NCBI GenBank assembly: GCA_031841125.1
Contig: CM063113.1
Coordinates: forward strand, 29,719,312-29,783,311
Source of the DNA: Acanthococcus lagerstroemiae
Lineage: Eukaryota; Arthropoda; Insecta; Hemiptera; Eriococcidae
Direction: 5' to 3'
Length of the DNA: 64,000 bases
The notes under the pieces were generated by a model. It searched no databases. It saw nothing but the letters and a program-made list of their open reading frames with translations, and was not told where the DNA came from. Every line of letters begins with the position of its first letter. Within the stretch, counting starts at the first letter, position 1. Made by a program: the position numbers and the translations under genes. Below, piece after piece: positions 12,640-26,059 of the stretch.

Positions 12640-14560
12640 AAAATGCAAATAGATTTTCGATCCAATCCTGATGTTTGCCCCGAATTCGACTTCTTCCCGT
12701 TTTGGGGAGCCACTCTGAATTTGCCGAGAAAACTGAACGGCGATTTCTTCAGTCGCTGAGTTCAAAAATTTTATCAAATTATTGATCCGATCTCAATTTG
12801 GGTTTTCAAAATGAATCAGTTTGATTTTTCTTTTAAAAAATTGAACGAATTTGAATAAGAATTCTTCGCGTTGCCGAGTTCCAAAATTTTATCAAATTTT
12901 TTATCCGACCTTGATTTTGGCCCCAAAATTTAAATTTGAGTTCTTCAAATGGACGCACTCAACTCTGCTGGAAAAACTGAACAAGGTATTGGAATACGAA
13001 TTTTCATACGACAATTCAATTATATTCTTTAATTTGACCCCCTCCCCCTCCGATTCGGATCATAAAATTCAAATTCACTTCTTCAACCGGGAAAAATTAA
13101 TCCAACTTAAAAAATTCAATCTAGTTGAATACGGACGGATCGAGTGGCTCATTTAAAAAATCAAATTAATTTATTGGATCAAACCAGGCTTTGGGGCCTA
13201 AAATCTAATCTAAATTTGACTCCTTTAAATGAGCCACAGCGATCGACTTGGAAAACTGAACAACATATCGGAATATTGATTTCGAAAATTTAGTCAGAGT
13301 TTTGATCCGATTCTAACTTGGGCGACGAATGCGTCTTCGTTCTCTTCCAATAGACCAATAATAGGTGTTCCACAGAAATAGAAAAAAAAAAAAAAAAAAG
13401 TTCTTTCATTTCCAAAATAAGAAAAACTACGATAATTTCCACGAGAGAAAAAAGAAACTTAATTGACCACACTTGAAGAATCCAAAGAAGTTCTGGAATA
13501 AAAGGTTTTCTCTTTCGCAAAAATCGAAAATTCAATCAGGTTTTCAAATCCACTGCGACAGGTACCATAAATTTGACTTTTTCCTCCTTAAGGGGGCCAA
13601 TCTGACTTTCACGAAAAACTGAAAAAAGAATTCGGAAGTGTTTTAGGTCTCTAATTTGGCACAGACTCAATAGAATATTGTGATTTTATCTTAATCTGGT
13701 ACTCAGGATTCAAATTTTGAACGTTGAATCGACAAAATTCACTTGACTCAAATCAAAAAAATCGAACTGTCAACGCCCGATTAGAGATAAAATGCAAAGA
13801 AGAAAGAGCACAAATTTAGGGCTCAAATCGGGGCCAGATCAGAAAACCGATAGATTTTTCAGGCTCAGCGACACACCTTAAAGAACCTATTTCAATAATT
13901 TGTTCAACTTGTTCGGCAGTCAAATTGGTTAACTTGAAGTAGACAAATGTGGATGTTGGAGCCCAAGTTGGCGTCGGGTCCGAAAACAGTTTGAATTTTT
14001 GAAATCAACGATCTAGAAGACTTATTCTTTGGTACTTCATTCAGTGCTTCTACCAGAGTCAGTTTCGTCCTCCGAAAAGGGAAAAGTCGACTTTGAGGCA
14101 CCAACCGAGGTCGAATCGGAAGCCTGGCTGAATATTCGAACTCGGCAATACAAAAAAGTCATAATTATTCCAATACGTTATTCAATTTTTCGAACTCGGC
14201 AATACAAAAAAGTCATTCGATTTTTCAAGTTTAATAATTTTGCGCATTTGAAGGAGTCAAATTTGAATTGTAGAACCCGAATTGGAGACAGATTAAAAAT
14301 CGAGTCTGACTTAATGGACCGACAAAACAAAGGAATACATTGACAGGAACAAATGCAAACACAACAATTTGATGGGCCCAACGACAATTTCCACAGGAAA
14401 CAATAAAAAAATGAATGCTCTAAAAAAAAATAAGAGAGGCGACGTAAAAAATGAGAACTACACGAAATACGATGCACTGCTGAAAATTAATTACCACAGT
14501 AACCTTGGTGGCGACAAATTAAATGTTATAAGCAAATTTTTATGTGGACGACAATTTAAG
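12640..14560. repeat. Highly degenerate tandem repeat region
   Basis: Words such as GATCCGATCTCAATTTGGG, AAATTTGA, GGAAAACTGAAC and TTCAAATTTTGAA recur roughly every 110-180 bases with heavy divergence. Related sequence occurs at 15355-15560, 44330-44600 and 52440-52560, so this is an old dispersed or satellite-like family. A direct repeat of CGAACTCGGCAATACAAAAA is at about 14138 and 14190. Poly-A lies at 13382-13398. No gene was supported. Confidence 0.6.
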
Positions 14561-14933
14561 TGAAAACTATAAATAAATGAAGAAATAAATAAGTGAAGAC
14601 GGTAGAATCGTATATTAGACCCATGCAAATCCTCAAGGGCGGAGAGGATGGGGAAAATGACTCCAGAAACGGATTCAGCGACCCCAAAAACCGTTGGAGT
14701 AATTGGAGATTGCCCCTATGTGAAACCTGAAGGGCCGAAGGGAGAGAAGGAAAAAAACAGAAATGGATTTAGCAGCGTAAAAAATCCTACTAGCGATGTA
14801 AGGAACTCGAAAATTGAGGAAAATTGGAGTAACTGAAAACTAGTCCCAAGGGAAGCCTGAATGAAGAGGAGAGAGCGAATAACCCCTGAAATGATGTCAG
14901 CAACCCTTAAAACCTTCATTTGGAATAGAAAAT

Positions 14934-15018
14934 AATTGAAGCGTTACGTGGAAGAAGGGCCTTCGATCAATGTATTTCTTATGAAACGAAGGCCCTTCTT
15001 TCACGCAGCGCTTCAATT
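14934..15018. repeat. Long-stem hairpin (32-bp arms)
   Basis: Left arm 14934-14965 and right arm 14987-15018 are reverse complements over 32 bases with about 3 mismatches, separated by 21 bases. The stem core is GAAGAAGGGCCTTCG against CGAAGGCCCTTCTTTC. The size suits a small MITE or a microRNA-like precursor; the sequence cannot separate these. Confidence 0.8.
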
Positions 15019-17999
15019 TTTAAACTCAAATTGGGAGATATCCAGAGCGATTGAAGCTCAAATTCCGTAAATCGATGTTAATTCGTACGGGTTAGCCTTT
15101 TCCGACGTTGTTCTAACTTCGCAGATTTTTTTTTTAATAAGGTGCCTGCGGCTATGAGCGCCATGTGGGTAATAAAGCAATATTGCACAAAAACGTATTA
15201 GTAATAGAAAATTTCGGTAGATGGCATGATATGTGCACACGAGAAAAGATATAATTGGCGGGGAATGTAATGAATAGTTTAAAATAAGAGTCGTTCGAAA
15301 ATATTTTTTGTCGTTCAACCCTTCTTTCCTGCCGTGTCCTACAATATTCCTCTTAAAAATCGAATTAAATTTTTGAAATTGGTGGCCTAAAAATCTCCTA
15401 TACCGGTACCTTGGTCAATTTTCTCAACAAATTCGAACTAGCTCCTCAGAAGTATGACAAGAAAAATTGGGGACCAAATCTGGGTTAGATCGAATATCTG
15501 ATTGCATTTTAAAACTCAGCGACTCAAAATGCCCCTATTTTGATAGCGTCTCGTTATGTTTCCATTTAAAATTACTAACAACGATGGTAGCAAGCACGTC
15601 TTAGATTCTCAGCCTCTCTTTGAGAAGAAGTGAAATCTTTTCAGCCTGAAACAAACTCAACTTCAGACTGCCCCATTTCAATCCGACTTCGCAACAGGAA
15701 AAGAAAGAAACGGGGACAAATTCGTGAAATATTCTGTACATACAGAACCCTGTATACACACTAGCAGCGCAACACGAATGTGTATCGCGTGTTAGTACAT
15801 TTGTAGTTTGAATGCGGTTTGGATATACCACAAAAAATGGATAAAATTATTTATCCACCATTACATGAATTATGAAATAAATCTGCATTCGCACACTACG
15901 TAGAGTTCAATAAAATATAATGAATTGTTGTATGGTCGCTATTACTGAAAATTTAGACTCGTACTACACTTGAAAGAGTTCTGAACCGAGATAAGTAGAT
16001 TTAATAAACTAATTCATCAACTAACTCGTACACCTGCTTCAACACCAAATTATGTTTTAAATTTTTTGCACAGATAAGTACAAATAGGTGTTTACCTCGA
16101 TTACGAGAACTTTACGAGTTCTGAAAACTGAGTGCCTTAAGTATTTATTTTATTAATTTATCTAGATGTCTTACACATTTATTGCAGTAATTTCGAAGAA
16201 CATTTTAAATTACATTTGCTACTAACATGTAAGTGTCATCAAGTTTTTCTTTGTTTCGGAGGATCTCAGAACCTGATGAATTGATTTGATTAGTTAGAAG
16301 TCATTTTTCGACTATTTTCGAGTAACTTGAAACGCGAATTCAATTATTTATCAAGTAAAATAGAATGAAGAGCATCTGTGAGTGAAATGAGATCCTGACT
16401 CGATAAGAAGAGGCTAGAGAAAGATAAGAGGGGTAGAGGAATAACTTTGTTTTCACCCGAGGTTAATTGAAGTCTAGAGTAACTGGTATTGTTGCTAAAA
16501 AAAAAAAAACAAAAAACAAAAAAAAAAAAAAAAACGCAACAACAGGATACATAAAATTTTACTCTTTCCCTTGGCTCTAGCGAAGATATATCTTCACAGC
16601 CCCTCTCTTCCAATATTTTTACCTATAAGAACTGAATTCCTCTTCATAGTAGGGCATGCAGGATCGATCCGAAAATAGTGATGTTATAGGTGTACTAAGA
16701 AACATGAAATATCAATATAGATCCATATGTAGGGCTCAGGAATAAATTAGATTTCTGATTTCCAGATCAGACGGGCTAGGAAAAAAATACGCATAAATAA
16801 GAAATTCAAACTTTTCAAACCCACGACTTTATTTAATATTTTTTCCTTGTCAGGAGTTTATTTATTTTTGATTTTATTACTATCGAGCCACGGAGCTACA
16901 CTCTCGGACCATGGACTCAGAAAAGGTTTTACTGTCTATACGAGGAAATCAAAATTTGATGGCCTGGCTGTCTCCTTTTTTTTCCTTCCTTTTTTCTCAA
17001 AAATATCCCTACTTTTTCAAAGTAAGGCCTATAGAACTTTTTTTTTCTCGTATTCCTGAAAAAGGTTACCTTAGATTCTGTTCTACTATAGGCATATGTA
17101 ATACAATATAAAAGTGTTTCTTCGATCTGTTTATTGTGTTTTTCTGTTCGAGGTTGGTGGGTGAAGTGTTAACGCTGGATTTTCTGGATGTATTCATATA
17201 AGCTCTAAAAAGGTTTCAGGCTAAAAGGGAATCAGTGCTTTTATTAGGGGGGAGCTACAAAATTTTGCCCCCTCTGGACCGGCTAATTTTTTTTGCGACT
17301 TTAACTTTCTGGAAGTGTTTTAAATTAAATTTCTTCACATTACGTTAAGATCTTCTGACTGTCTTCTTCCAAAGATTATTAGGGGGTTAAAAATCAGAAA
17401 TTTTCAAAACGAGCTAAAAATACCTCATTATTACATGTATAATTACAATTTAATGCATTCGTAATACATTTGGATACTATTTTACACTCATTTATTTACC
17501 TATGAACCATACAACCCAGTTTCAGCCCCGTATGATTACCAAAACCCCTAGAATTTCAGTTTTTGGGAACTATGTTCAGTATTTCTTCTAATTATCCGAT
17601 TGCATTTTTAAAAACACCAAGATCGTCATCCGAACAATACAAACATAAAGCGATAAACTGTAATTGGATTATGACACTCCGTGTAAACGCAGCGCAATTT
17701 GAAGCGTTCTTCCTATTAAATATGAAATCATTCATCATCGTAAGTACATGCATTATTACTAATCACACTTCCAATTTGTTACACAAGTCTACCTGCCCGC
17801 ATCCCCTCCACAAAAGAAGAAGAAATCTGCTGACCCGGTATGTGTCTAAGCCTGCAGTTATCACGAAAGATATTTGGGTAATTAAAGAGTCAGGCTAGCT
17901 TCAGAATCCTGCTGCTAGGTACCATTTAGAAAATAGATGGAAGATATGTGTCCAAATGTACTTTTAGGGAGATCTTTTTTCTAATTTGCTCTCCACCCG
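15019..17999. other. No gene seen
   Basis: AT-rich. A copy of the degenerate repeat of 12.6-14.6 kb is at about 15355-15560, and a broken A-run interrupted by C is at about 16497-16534. Frames on both strands are short and give no domain. Confidence 0.4.
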
Positions 18000-18192
18000 C
18001 GTCCTGGAATCCACCCTCTCGAGCATTACTTCAGAGATGTTGGGGAGGCTGTTAGGGCTGTCTTAGCCCTTTTCCCTTTTGTCGAAAAACCGGCCTTAGG
18101 TCGAAAATTCTGGCGAGTTGCTACGTGGGCTCGAACCCGGGACCTCCGGATTGTAAGACCAACGCGCTATCCGCTTGGCCAACCAGACCTCT
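18000..18192 (-). mobile_element. tRNA-derived SINE
   Basis: On the minus strand a tRNA-like head has an A-box-like TGGCCAAGCGG (18171-18181) and a B-box-like GGTTCGAGCCC (18127-18137), about 34 bases apart, as in RNA polymerase III promoters of tRNA genes. The anticodon-loop position reads CTTACAA, but acceptor arms do not pair and the sequence runs on into an unrelated tail. This fits a tRNA-derived SINE rather than a tRNA gene. The tail end is uncertain. Confidence 0.65.
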
Positions 18193-18540
18193 TCGAATGA
18201 AGAACTAAATTTAGCGAGAAGGAATACGAATATGAAGCCACTACCCAACCGAACAGTAAAGTAATAAAACGAGGGCAAAAAAATGCGAGAGAAACTTCCG
18301 CCTAAGAAGTTTTGCCAGGCAGGACATTCGTATGTAACATATATGCACATACAAAAAATATAGGTGTTTTGAAAGTCAATGATGGTGGGAGAGCACCGGA
18401 GTATAATAGATGCCTTTTTTTCTTCTCTCTTCACAACAATCAATCAGTAAAAACTATTCATTGACGTTCTTATATTCATATTACCAAAACATCGAATAGT
18501 GCGCAAACAATTGACAGAGCGTGACTATACCCGGATGATG

Positions 18541-19412
18541 AAGTATATATTATCCACCTTAACATGCTGAAATACGCGTCCAAACAATTACTGTCGCGAA
18601 TCTTACAACAGTTCAATAAAATTTGGACCACAGACACCTTCCCTAACTCCTGGAGATTCGTAGTTATAATTCCTCTATTAAAACCTCAAGAACCTCGTCA
18701 TCTACTAGACGACTATCGGACAATTTCCTTGACATCAGCACTTTGCAAAATCTTGGATAGAATGGTACATACTCATCTCCAAGCTCTTTTACATCCACAA
18801 AACCTCCTCCCTTTCCAACAAGCTGGTTTCCAACCATGAAGATCAACGGAAGAACAATCGGCGTTCTTCTCAAACAGCATCTTAAAAGTCTTCTCTCGTC
18901 AACATCACGTGAAGGCAGTATTTTTAGATATTCAGAAAGTATTCGACACCATACGAGTATGGATGATACAAATTACTACTCAGCTTATTAAATGGAACAT
19001 CAAGGACCATCTATTTACATACATCACGCAGTTCCTTTGTAATAAACAATGCGCAGTCCGCTTCGGTTCAACCATTTCCTCCACCAAACATTTTCTTAAT
19101 TGAGTTCCCAAGGCTCGGGGCTGAGCTCCACGCTATTTAGCATTGGTTTCAAACTAATCTGCGACGAAATTCCTGTCCCGGTTAAATACGCCTTCTTCGC
19201 TGATGATCTGGTTACTTTCACGTCCAGTCTTACTACCGCTCTAAAAGTCAGCGTAGGCTGCAAAAAACGATCAAGCGTCTCGCCCTTTGTTTTTCTTAAC
19301 AAGGTCAGTCAATATTACTTCACAAAAATTTCGACTCTGAGGTACGCAAAAAAATAATAAATGGATGGAAAAACTTTTGGGCCTTAAAATATAAAATAAA
19401 ATAAAATAAAAT
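18541..19412 (+). pseudogene. Second non-LTR reverse transcriptase, dead
   Basis: The first frame (18564-18836) carries LLKPQEPRHLLDDYRTISLT and AGFQP followed by a stop where functional elements continue into RST. The next open stretch (18909-19103) has AVFLDIQKVFDTI, the first catalytic Asp block. A third frame (19100-19357) holds QGSGLSSTLFS and FADDLVTF, the catalytic pair. So RT blocks are in the correct order but in changing frames with stops. The element ends in an (AAAAT)n tail at about 19387-19412. No RNase H or endonuclease part was seen. Confidence 0.8.
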
Positions 19413-21230
19413 ATATGAAAACTTCGTAATCCCCTCTACGTATATAACGTACACGGATTCCAAATTAGGCTCTCACCTACTCTTAACTTAGGAAACTGCA
19501 AATAACTCAAAATAGAATGTTAAGAAGTATCCTAAATAGAAAAGCAGAAGACAAGGTAAGGAATAGAAAAGTGAAAAAAACAAATTCGAGTACAACTACG
19601 AACAAAATTACAAATAAGTCCAGATTTGTGTTTGCAATCTAGCAAGAGAAAAATATGATAAATGAGCACACATAAGAATAACTGACTGGACTCCATACAG
19701 GTTAAAACAAAAGAATGGGAGGCCAGCAATCAGACGGTGCGACAAGATCAATTAAAAAAAAATAGAAATGGTTTGAGGTAGAATGGCTCAACATCGCAAA
19801 ATTTGGGTCGGCATAGTAAAGGTCTATACCTGCTAGCGTGGTGCAGTGATCTCACAATGTGCCTAGATCTTCAATATACCTATAATAGCACGGTGTACTA
19901 GGTCTACAAAGACTCTTTTGTAATAATAACACAAGTAATGACATAACGCTTTTATTTGGTAATAAAGTGTCTTCTGGTAACTAAAAAAAGGTAATCATTA
20001 GAAACAAAATTCTCTCTTAGTCTTCGAGGAAGACAACTCCTTTCTTGAGGCATGTTGTACTCAAATAAAGCCATCTCTTGGCTTACACCCACACATAACA
20101 TTGGATGTCTTAGTGACGACTTTCACGCCTCTCTCAACCGCCCATGTGTGACGAGGATATAGAAATTTCATTGATTCTCAAACAGTATTTTGTTAATCAA
20201 CGTCGAAAATGTCACGCAAAATTGGCGGCTCAGTACATTGCTGCTGGTTCTCTATATCTATAATTTTTATTACTCCGATTTGCCATGAAGGAGGCAAGAG
20301 TTAACCATGGTGTTTTCTGCGAGCTAAATCTGCCGAATAGTCCCCATCTCTAACTATTAGGCGAACTTAATATAAGTACTTTTGGTTCTGTACTCAGTTC
20401 AGTTGGGGTAAACGGCGGTAAATTGTTTCCTCTTATTAGCTCAAATTCAACTGTGTCCTTAATCTCAGTTTGTTAGCAACTATGCATCCGACAATCCATT
20501 TCTGCTAGTTAGAAACATGTGAAATTAACAATCTGGTTCAAAACATTAATAAGAAATTATGTCTGTTACGTATTTCAGCCAACTAATGTTCTATTGTTCC
20601 AACTTTTTAATTCAATTTGGTTCATGAAAAAAATTATCATCTTCTACCTGCATACTTGTTCCAGTTTCATTATCACACTCTTCCTTGAATGCATGTTTAC
20701 AGCAGCGATACCACAATCTATTAACAGCAGACTTGATCAATCATCTGACTTTTGAGTGAACAAGTTTCCATTCAATTCACTATATCTATTGCTGAACCAA
20801 ATGCAGGAAATATATGGTCTATAAATAATCAATATTTGGGTTCCTGTATCAAGGTGTCACACGTTCTTCTATTTCAATACGTATATATACGTATAATTTA
20901 GTACGTGCAAGCTTGCACAAATTAAAGATTTCCAATTACTTAGTAACTTTGCATCTGAAGAGAAATTTACCTTTTTCTCTAAAATACCATGGTTTTGTTT
21001 TTACAACCATCAAAATAAAATATATCTGTTAATTTGACCCACATATCAAATTTCTGAGCTTGTATGACTTTTATTCTAGCTATTAGTTTGAATTGATCTC
21101 CTTTGCTGATTAATACCCATATTACCATTAAGAACACTGGATGCAACTATTGCAATTGCATAATCCAAAATACTGGCTCAATCAAAAGCTTTGTCAGATT
21201 TCGCGAATAAAGTCGCATTTGTCTACGTTT
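19413..21230. other. No gene seen
   Basis: AT-rich sequence right of the dead retrotransposon and beyond the inferred 3' end of the candidate gene on the other strand. A 3' untranslated region of that gene could lie here. A symmetrical ACGTATATATACGT lies near 20880-20893. Confidence 0.35.
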
Positions 21231-22940
21231 TTAGTCCACAACTTGCTGAGGAACTAAAGGGTGACATTTGCACACCTCTCCTTGGTTTTCTGTTTCATCT
21301 ACAGATTTGGTGGTGCTGCTGGTAGAAGCCACATCAACAATGACTTTGGATGACGATGGTAGTAGCTGCGTATTCAAAGGCTGCAGTCATTTTGTTCGAT
21401 TTTCTGCCTTTTCTAAATGAACGAAAGGAAAGGCCTCATTTGTAAACTACAGTGAAAACTACAAAACACAAAAGATACTATTAAAAACAGGAACTTACCT
21501 ATTTGCGATTTTGTTTTTCTTTCGTTTCCACTGCAAGGTCTATGGTTCCAACAGCCACGCTTCACCTCATCCTTTGGTCAATTAGAAAATTGCCAGTCTC
21601 GAATTTCCCTAAAAAATAAAGCTGATGCATCCCTCGATATAATTCATAATACACATTCAATTTTAAAAATTATGAAAGAATCCAGGAGCTATATTGGCCT
21701 CCTAAAAATCAGTGTAACTGACACAAATGACCTCCATTTACATTCTTACAGATGACATAATGGTAAGTCAATAAAAATGCATTACTTATCGAAAACAAAT
21801 TAGTAAAATAACGCATTTGTTATTCATCTGTTCTTTATCCATGTCAATTGCTGCAACAAGTTATCTCCCACATTTGTTCCTGTGTCTACTTTGCTCTGAT
21901 AGTGGTTCTGCCCCATAACTTGCAACTGTCTTCATTTGCGCTGCTACTCGTTCTTATCAGTTCTATATGATGAGTACTAAAAATAAAATCCAGAAGAATG
22001 GCTGTTGGATAATCAATGCGGAGAATAACTTGTTTTGTTGAAATGGTATTTGATGAACACATGATTCTCCAATAGCAATGTAACTGAGCATCAGAAATTG
22101 AACAACCCCAATTCCAACAAACTGGTAGTCAGTATGGCAACAACTGAAATGAATGTAAGCTGTATTTGGAAAAACTGAAAATGATAACTTCAATGGGAGA
22201 TAACAGATTCGCATACAACGAATGATGGAGCAATAATATGGTAAACAACTTTTGTGACGAGATTGAAATTTAATGAGTTCACAAATACTTCAAGTACTCG
22301 AACTGTTACATAATCTGATATAAAAAAATTTTACTTACTGGTAACTGAGTGGTGATATTCAATGTAACTTTGTGATCAGCGTAACTGCCAATACCTACTG
22401 CTCCTTAATAATGTTTTAAATAAACACTGGAACTGGCTACCTCACTTTTGGTATCAAACTCCACTTCTTTTCCTTCTTCTCAAATACTCAAATGATATTG
22501 GCACCTGCTTCAGTCTGCAGATTTGGTAAGCTTTGTTTTTCGATTTCTTCTAAGTACGTTTGCAATAACTGATTTCTTTCTTTGCGCTCCAAATCTGAAA
22601 AGTCAGATAACTACTTTGTAATCATCTCTGCAATTTGAAATTAGTATTACCTGAATTAACACAGGATGTAGTACTGATGGAACATGACACATTTGAACTG
22701 GAACTCTGAGTCTGCTCATTTGCAGCAGGAACGGGTACCTAACACATTAAAATCATACAACGATGTTATAACCAGTAAATGTCACTGGTATTTTATTGAT
22801 TGAGACAAGCACTCAAGCATCTTACACTGATGGGAAAAGCTGAGTCGGTACTCGTGATAAATGTGTAAGGACTCTACTTACATTTCTTCAATTGTTGTAC
22901 CCTCCATTTCTTCTGTATCTTCAAGTATTGATAAGAGTCT
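21231..22940 (-). CDS. Candidate multi-exon gene of unknown function
   Basis: On the minus strand five short exons with GT..AG borders agree in phase: 22882-22940 (reads LLSILEDTEEMEGTTIEE), 22826-22850 (a 25-base exon, TDSAFPIS), 22651-22738 (VPVPAANEQTQ, then Ser/Thr-rich), 22505-22594 (LERKERNQLLQTYLEEIEKQ) and 22339-22397 (VGIGSYADHKVTLNITTQLP). One continuation begins near 22115 (FVGIGVVQF). A possible last exon is 21231-21365 (VIVDVASTSSTTKSVDETEN, ending in a stop), but its link is not proven. Introns are short (56 bases between 22651 and 22594). The product looks hydrophilic, rich in Ser, Thr, Gln and Glu, as in many nuclear regulatory proteins, but no domain was recognised. The start exon was not found. 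It could also be an old duplicated gene. Confidence 0.4.
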
Positions 22941-25060
22941 CTACACAAGGCAGAACAGGAAAATGAAAGTGCACTTTCACCAACATGAACTACTACACCC
23001 GTAGAATTCTGAATTAGGAGCCATTATAGATCAATCAGAGATAACAATATAGTTTTGCAAGTATCCTGTTGCAAATTTTTGTAATAGTATATTACGCGAC
23101 AAGATAAAGGAAGTGAAGTATTACAAGGAGAGCGAAGTTTATCGAATAAAGCTGTAGCCAAGTGTGAAACAAATGTAAAAGTTATGTAAGCCATCACTTC
23201 ATTAACGTGTTGCGTGGGTATGCTATTTTTTCAAATCGTTGATAGGAAAGCGATTATGACGAGAATCAAATTGTTGCTCTGGTGGGAAGTGGGATTATCA
23301 CATACAGTATTAGTGCGAGAAGTACAACCGTCTTACCATTATTTATCGCGAAACACTAAGGCTGAATCTGAAACGATGTCACTCACTTTCCATTGCGAAA
23401 TACATTCTGGGAGGACAAACTTTCCGATCAACGATTGCGAAAACATATATTTCAACAATCTTCAAAATTCTAATCAACTGTACACTGTTCAACAAAGTAT
23501 AACAAAACGAACTAAACGAATCCCGAGCGAGTGATGAGGCGTGACGGCGTGAGAAGGAAGGGTAATTGTTCACACTAGACGGGCAAGCGCGTCATTTTCG
23601 TTGCTTGTGCCCGCTTCGTTCTGAGGTTCTGACCTTTTGACTCAAACACTCAAAGTATGAAGGTTGAAACTTGAAACAGGTCGAAACGCTTTTATTCTAT
23701 ACATGATGTTAAAACAGTATTTTGATTGTAAGCTACCTGCGGGTAAAAGTGCATTTTACCCGTACTTATGCTAGCTATGAAAGAAAAACAAGGTACAATG
23801 AAGAAACGGGTCAACCACAGTATGAACCAATGAAAAGGCTTGACAAGTTCAACAAGCGTGAGAACATGATTCATTCACGTGTTCACGTTCCTTCCATTCC
23901 ATGAATTCGTGTATCCTGAAATTCCTGAATCCTGATAGTGTGAATCTGAATTCGTACGATTTTGATTTTGAAAGTGAAGAGGATAGATTTCTATTTTAAC
24001 ATCATATAGAATAAAATATCTTACAATACATGCGGGATTCGTGGACGTTTACCAACTCAGCAAACTGCTCAACTCGCCTAATGGCACATATCGCAAACGT
24101 TTGCTTCATTGGGTAAACATTCACTTTACCCACATGTTGTATAGTAATATACTATTATTGGGATATAAATTATGAGTTGCGAATGTTGACACAATGGCAT
24201 CTTATCAGTGGTATGAATGGGTGATCATCATATCATTAGGAGATTAGGACTGTGATTTTGTTGCCCTAAAAAGTAGGTAAAGTTGCGCAAGTTTATTGCT
24301 CTTATCCTATCCACAGGTTGTTGAAATCTTAAAAATTAGTCCTCCAAACCCAAAAGTTGCTCCAAAGTTACTTTTCAGAGTCGGCTACTAGTAACTGAGC
24401 CTATTGCTGTATTGCAATCAAAATTTCATTACTTTTTCAGTGTGAGTTGAGTCATGGTCTCATGGTAGTAGCACCACGTCTCGATCCAATCTCGTCATAG
24501 TTCATAGTTCGCAAAAGAATCAGTCAAGTCGTTCGTTTTCTTACCCATCACAAACGCCATTGCGTATTATTAATTATTATATATGGTCGGCTACGAGTTT
24601 CGGAAAAACAATTAGTTGAAAACAATAAAACTAATTATAAATTAGGTATAAGTAACAATTTCGATTTTATTAGGGTCGGCAACGAAGCCTCCTGCTTTTT
24701 TTCGCCTTCAGTAGTGCTCATTAATCTTGACGTCATGTCTCATGTGATGTGTTGTTAAGTTAGTGTGCTTGTAGTGTCATCCTAATAATTACGTTTCATC
24801 TTCCAGCTCTTTGATATCATTTCCAACGAGTGTGCAAGCTATATAAACTCGAAAGTGACGAACTTGAATCACGGCCATATAAAGAGACCTTAAACATAAC
24901 TATTGATAGGTCCTTTTTCCTAAACAGATAAACTAGTCTTCAATTTCCGAGTCTAGAGCCGATCCTCTTCCAGCAGCAAGCTGCCTGTTCAATATGGGTG
25001 TCATTATACAGAGAAGACAGAACGTTCTTGAATGACGCGATGTGTCAACTTCTTACTAAA
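22941..25060. other. No gene seen; possible upstream region of the candidate gene
   Basis: No exon was supported. Short inverted words GGGTAAAA..TTTTACCC are present near 23742-23762. The AT content stays high with no clear promoter motif. Confidence 0.35.
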
Positions 25061-25142
25061 GTTCTTCTCTATCATTCATTCAAAAAAGAATTATAAATTT
25101 ACCAAGGTTCTTCTCCATCATTCACTCAAAAAAGAATTATAC
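25061..25142. repeat. Two-copy tandem repeat, unit about 46 bp
   Basis: GTTCTTCTCTATCATTCATT at 25061 recurs with small changes at 25107, each followed by CAAAAAAGAATTATA. Confidence 0.85.
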
Positions 25143-25699
25143 TTAAATAAAAATTACGTGCGAGACGGAGCGATTTCTGGCGGTATGGTGCGTTGCAGTG
25201 TTGCACTTTGCCATAGATGAAGCAGATGATCTCTCATACTTGTACTTGCATCAACATTCATTTTTTCTATAAAAACTCGAAGATTGTAAGAAAATATGAG
25301 AAATTGCTCGAATTTGGTCTAAATTACTGAAAACTGCCCTCATATCCAAAAGTTCCCCGGAGTTGTTTTTTCAAGTGGGGCTCATTTGACAAAAAATGGT
25401 ATGACTTGTAAAGATCCTTTGAGATAACATAATTTCAAGTGTTACAAAAAAAAGTTGCCAAAGCAACAAAATCGCAGCCCTGGCTGATCATGGAGGTTTA
25501 TCCATAAGCGTGCAGCAAACTTCAACTATATCATTAAGTTTTGATTAGAAATTCACTTTCAGAGAAAATTTGTCCTAAATTTTAACTGCATCATCACTAA
25601 AAAACTGAATTATAATCAGTTCCGCTGGTAGAGTAATTTCTATTCGTTTGTTCCCCTCCTGGAAGATGGCAGTGTTCCTATTTGAAAGTACATATTATA

Positions 25700-25952
25700 T
25701 GGACGCTGTTTAACAGAAGGGAACTAACCCACAAGTGTAAACAAAATGAGTAGTTATTAGTATCGTTGGAAAGAGCGAAAAAAGTAGAATTTTTCAAAAT
25801 TGGTCCCGATTCAAAAATGTGTACTCACGTTGAAAAATGCTTATCAGTAAACGTAATGCCATATAGTTTCTACATGACTCTTGAATTTCGAATCACGTGT
25901 TCTCAAAAAGTGGATTTTGTGGGTTAGTTCCCTTTTTGTTTAACAGCGTTTA
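25700..25952. mobile_element. MITE of the TGGACGC family, copy 1
   Basis: About 250 bp with inverted ends ATGGACGCTGTTTAAC and GTTTAACAGCGTTTA. Further in, GGGAACTAACCC pairs with GGGTTAGTTCCC. The interior (ATCGTTGGAAAGAGCG, AATTTTTCAAAATTGG, AGTTTCTACATG) is shared with the copies at 26060, 27468 and 40123. TATAT on both sides may be a target duplication. No coding capacity. Confidence 0.8.
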
Positions 25953-26059
25953 TATGATCACCTTTTCATTTCCCCCCGCTAACACCCGTACAGGTGATTT
26001 TGCAGCGCACGCTAGTGCAGATTTATATCCCAATTCTTATATGTACTTCATTGATTAAA

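Noticed and set aside
18115..18192. tRNA-Val-like gene with anticodon position TAC
   Set aside because: Acceptor and anticodon stems do not pair properly and the sequence runs into a tail, so a SINE fits better.
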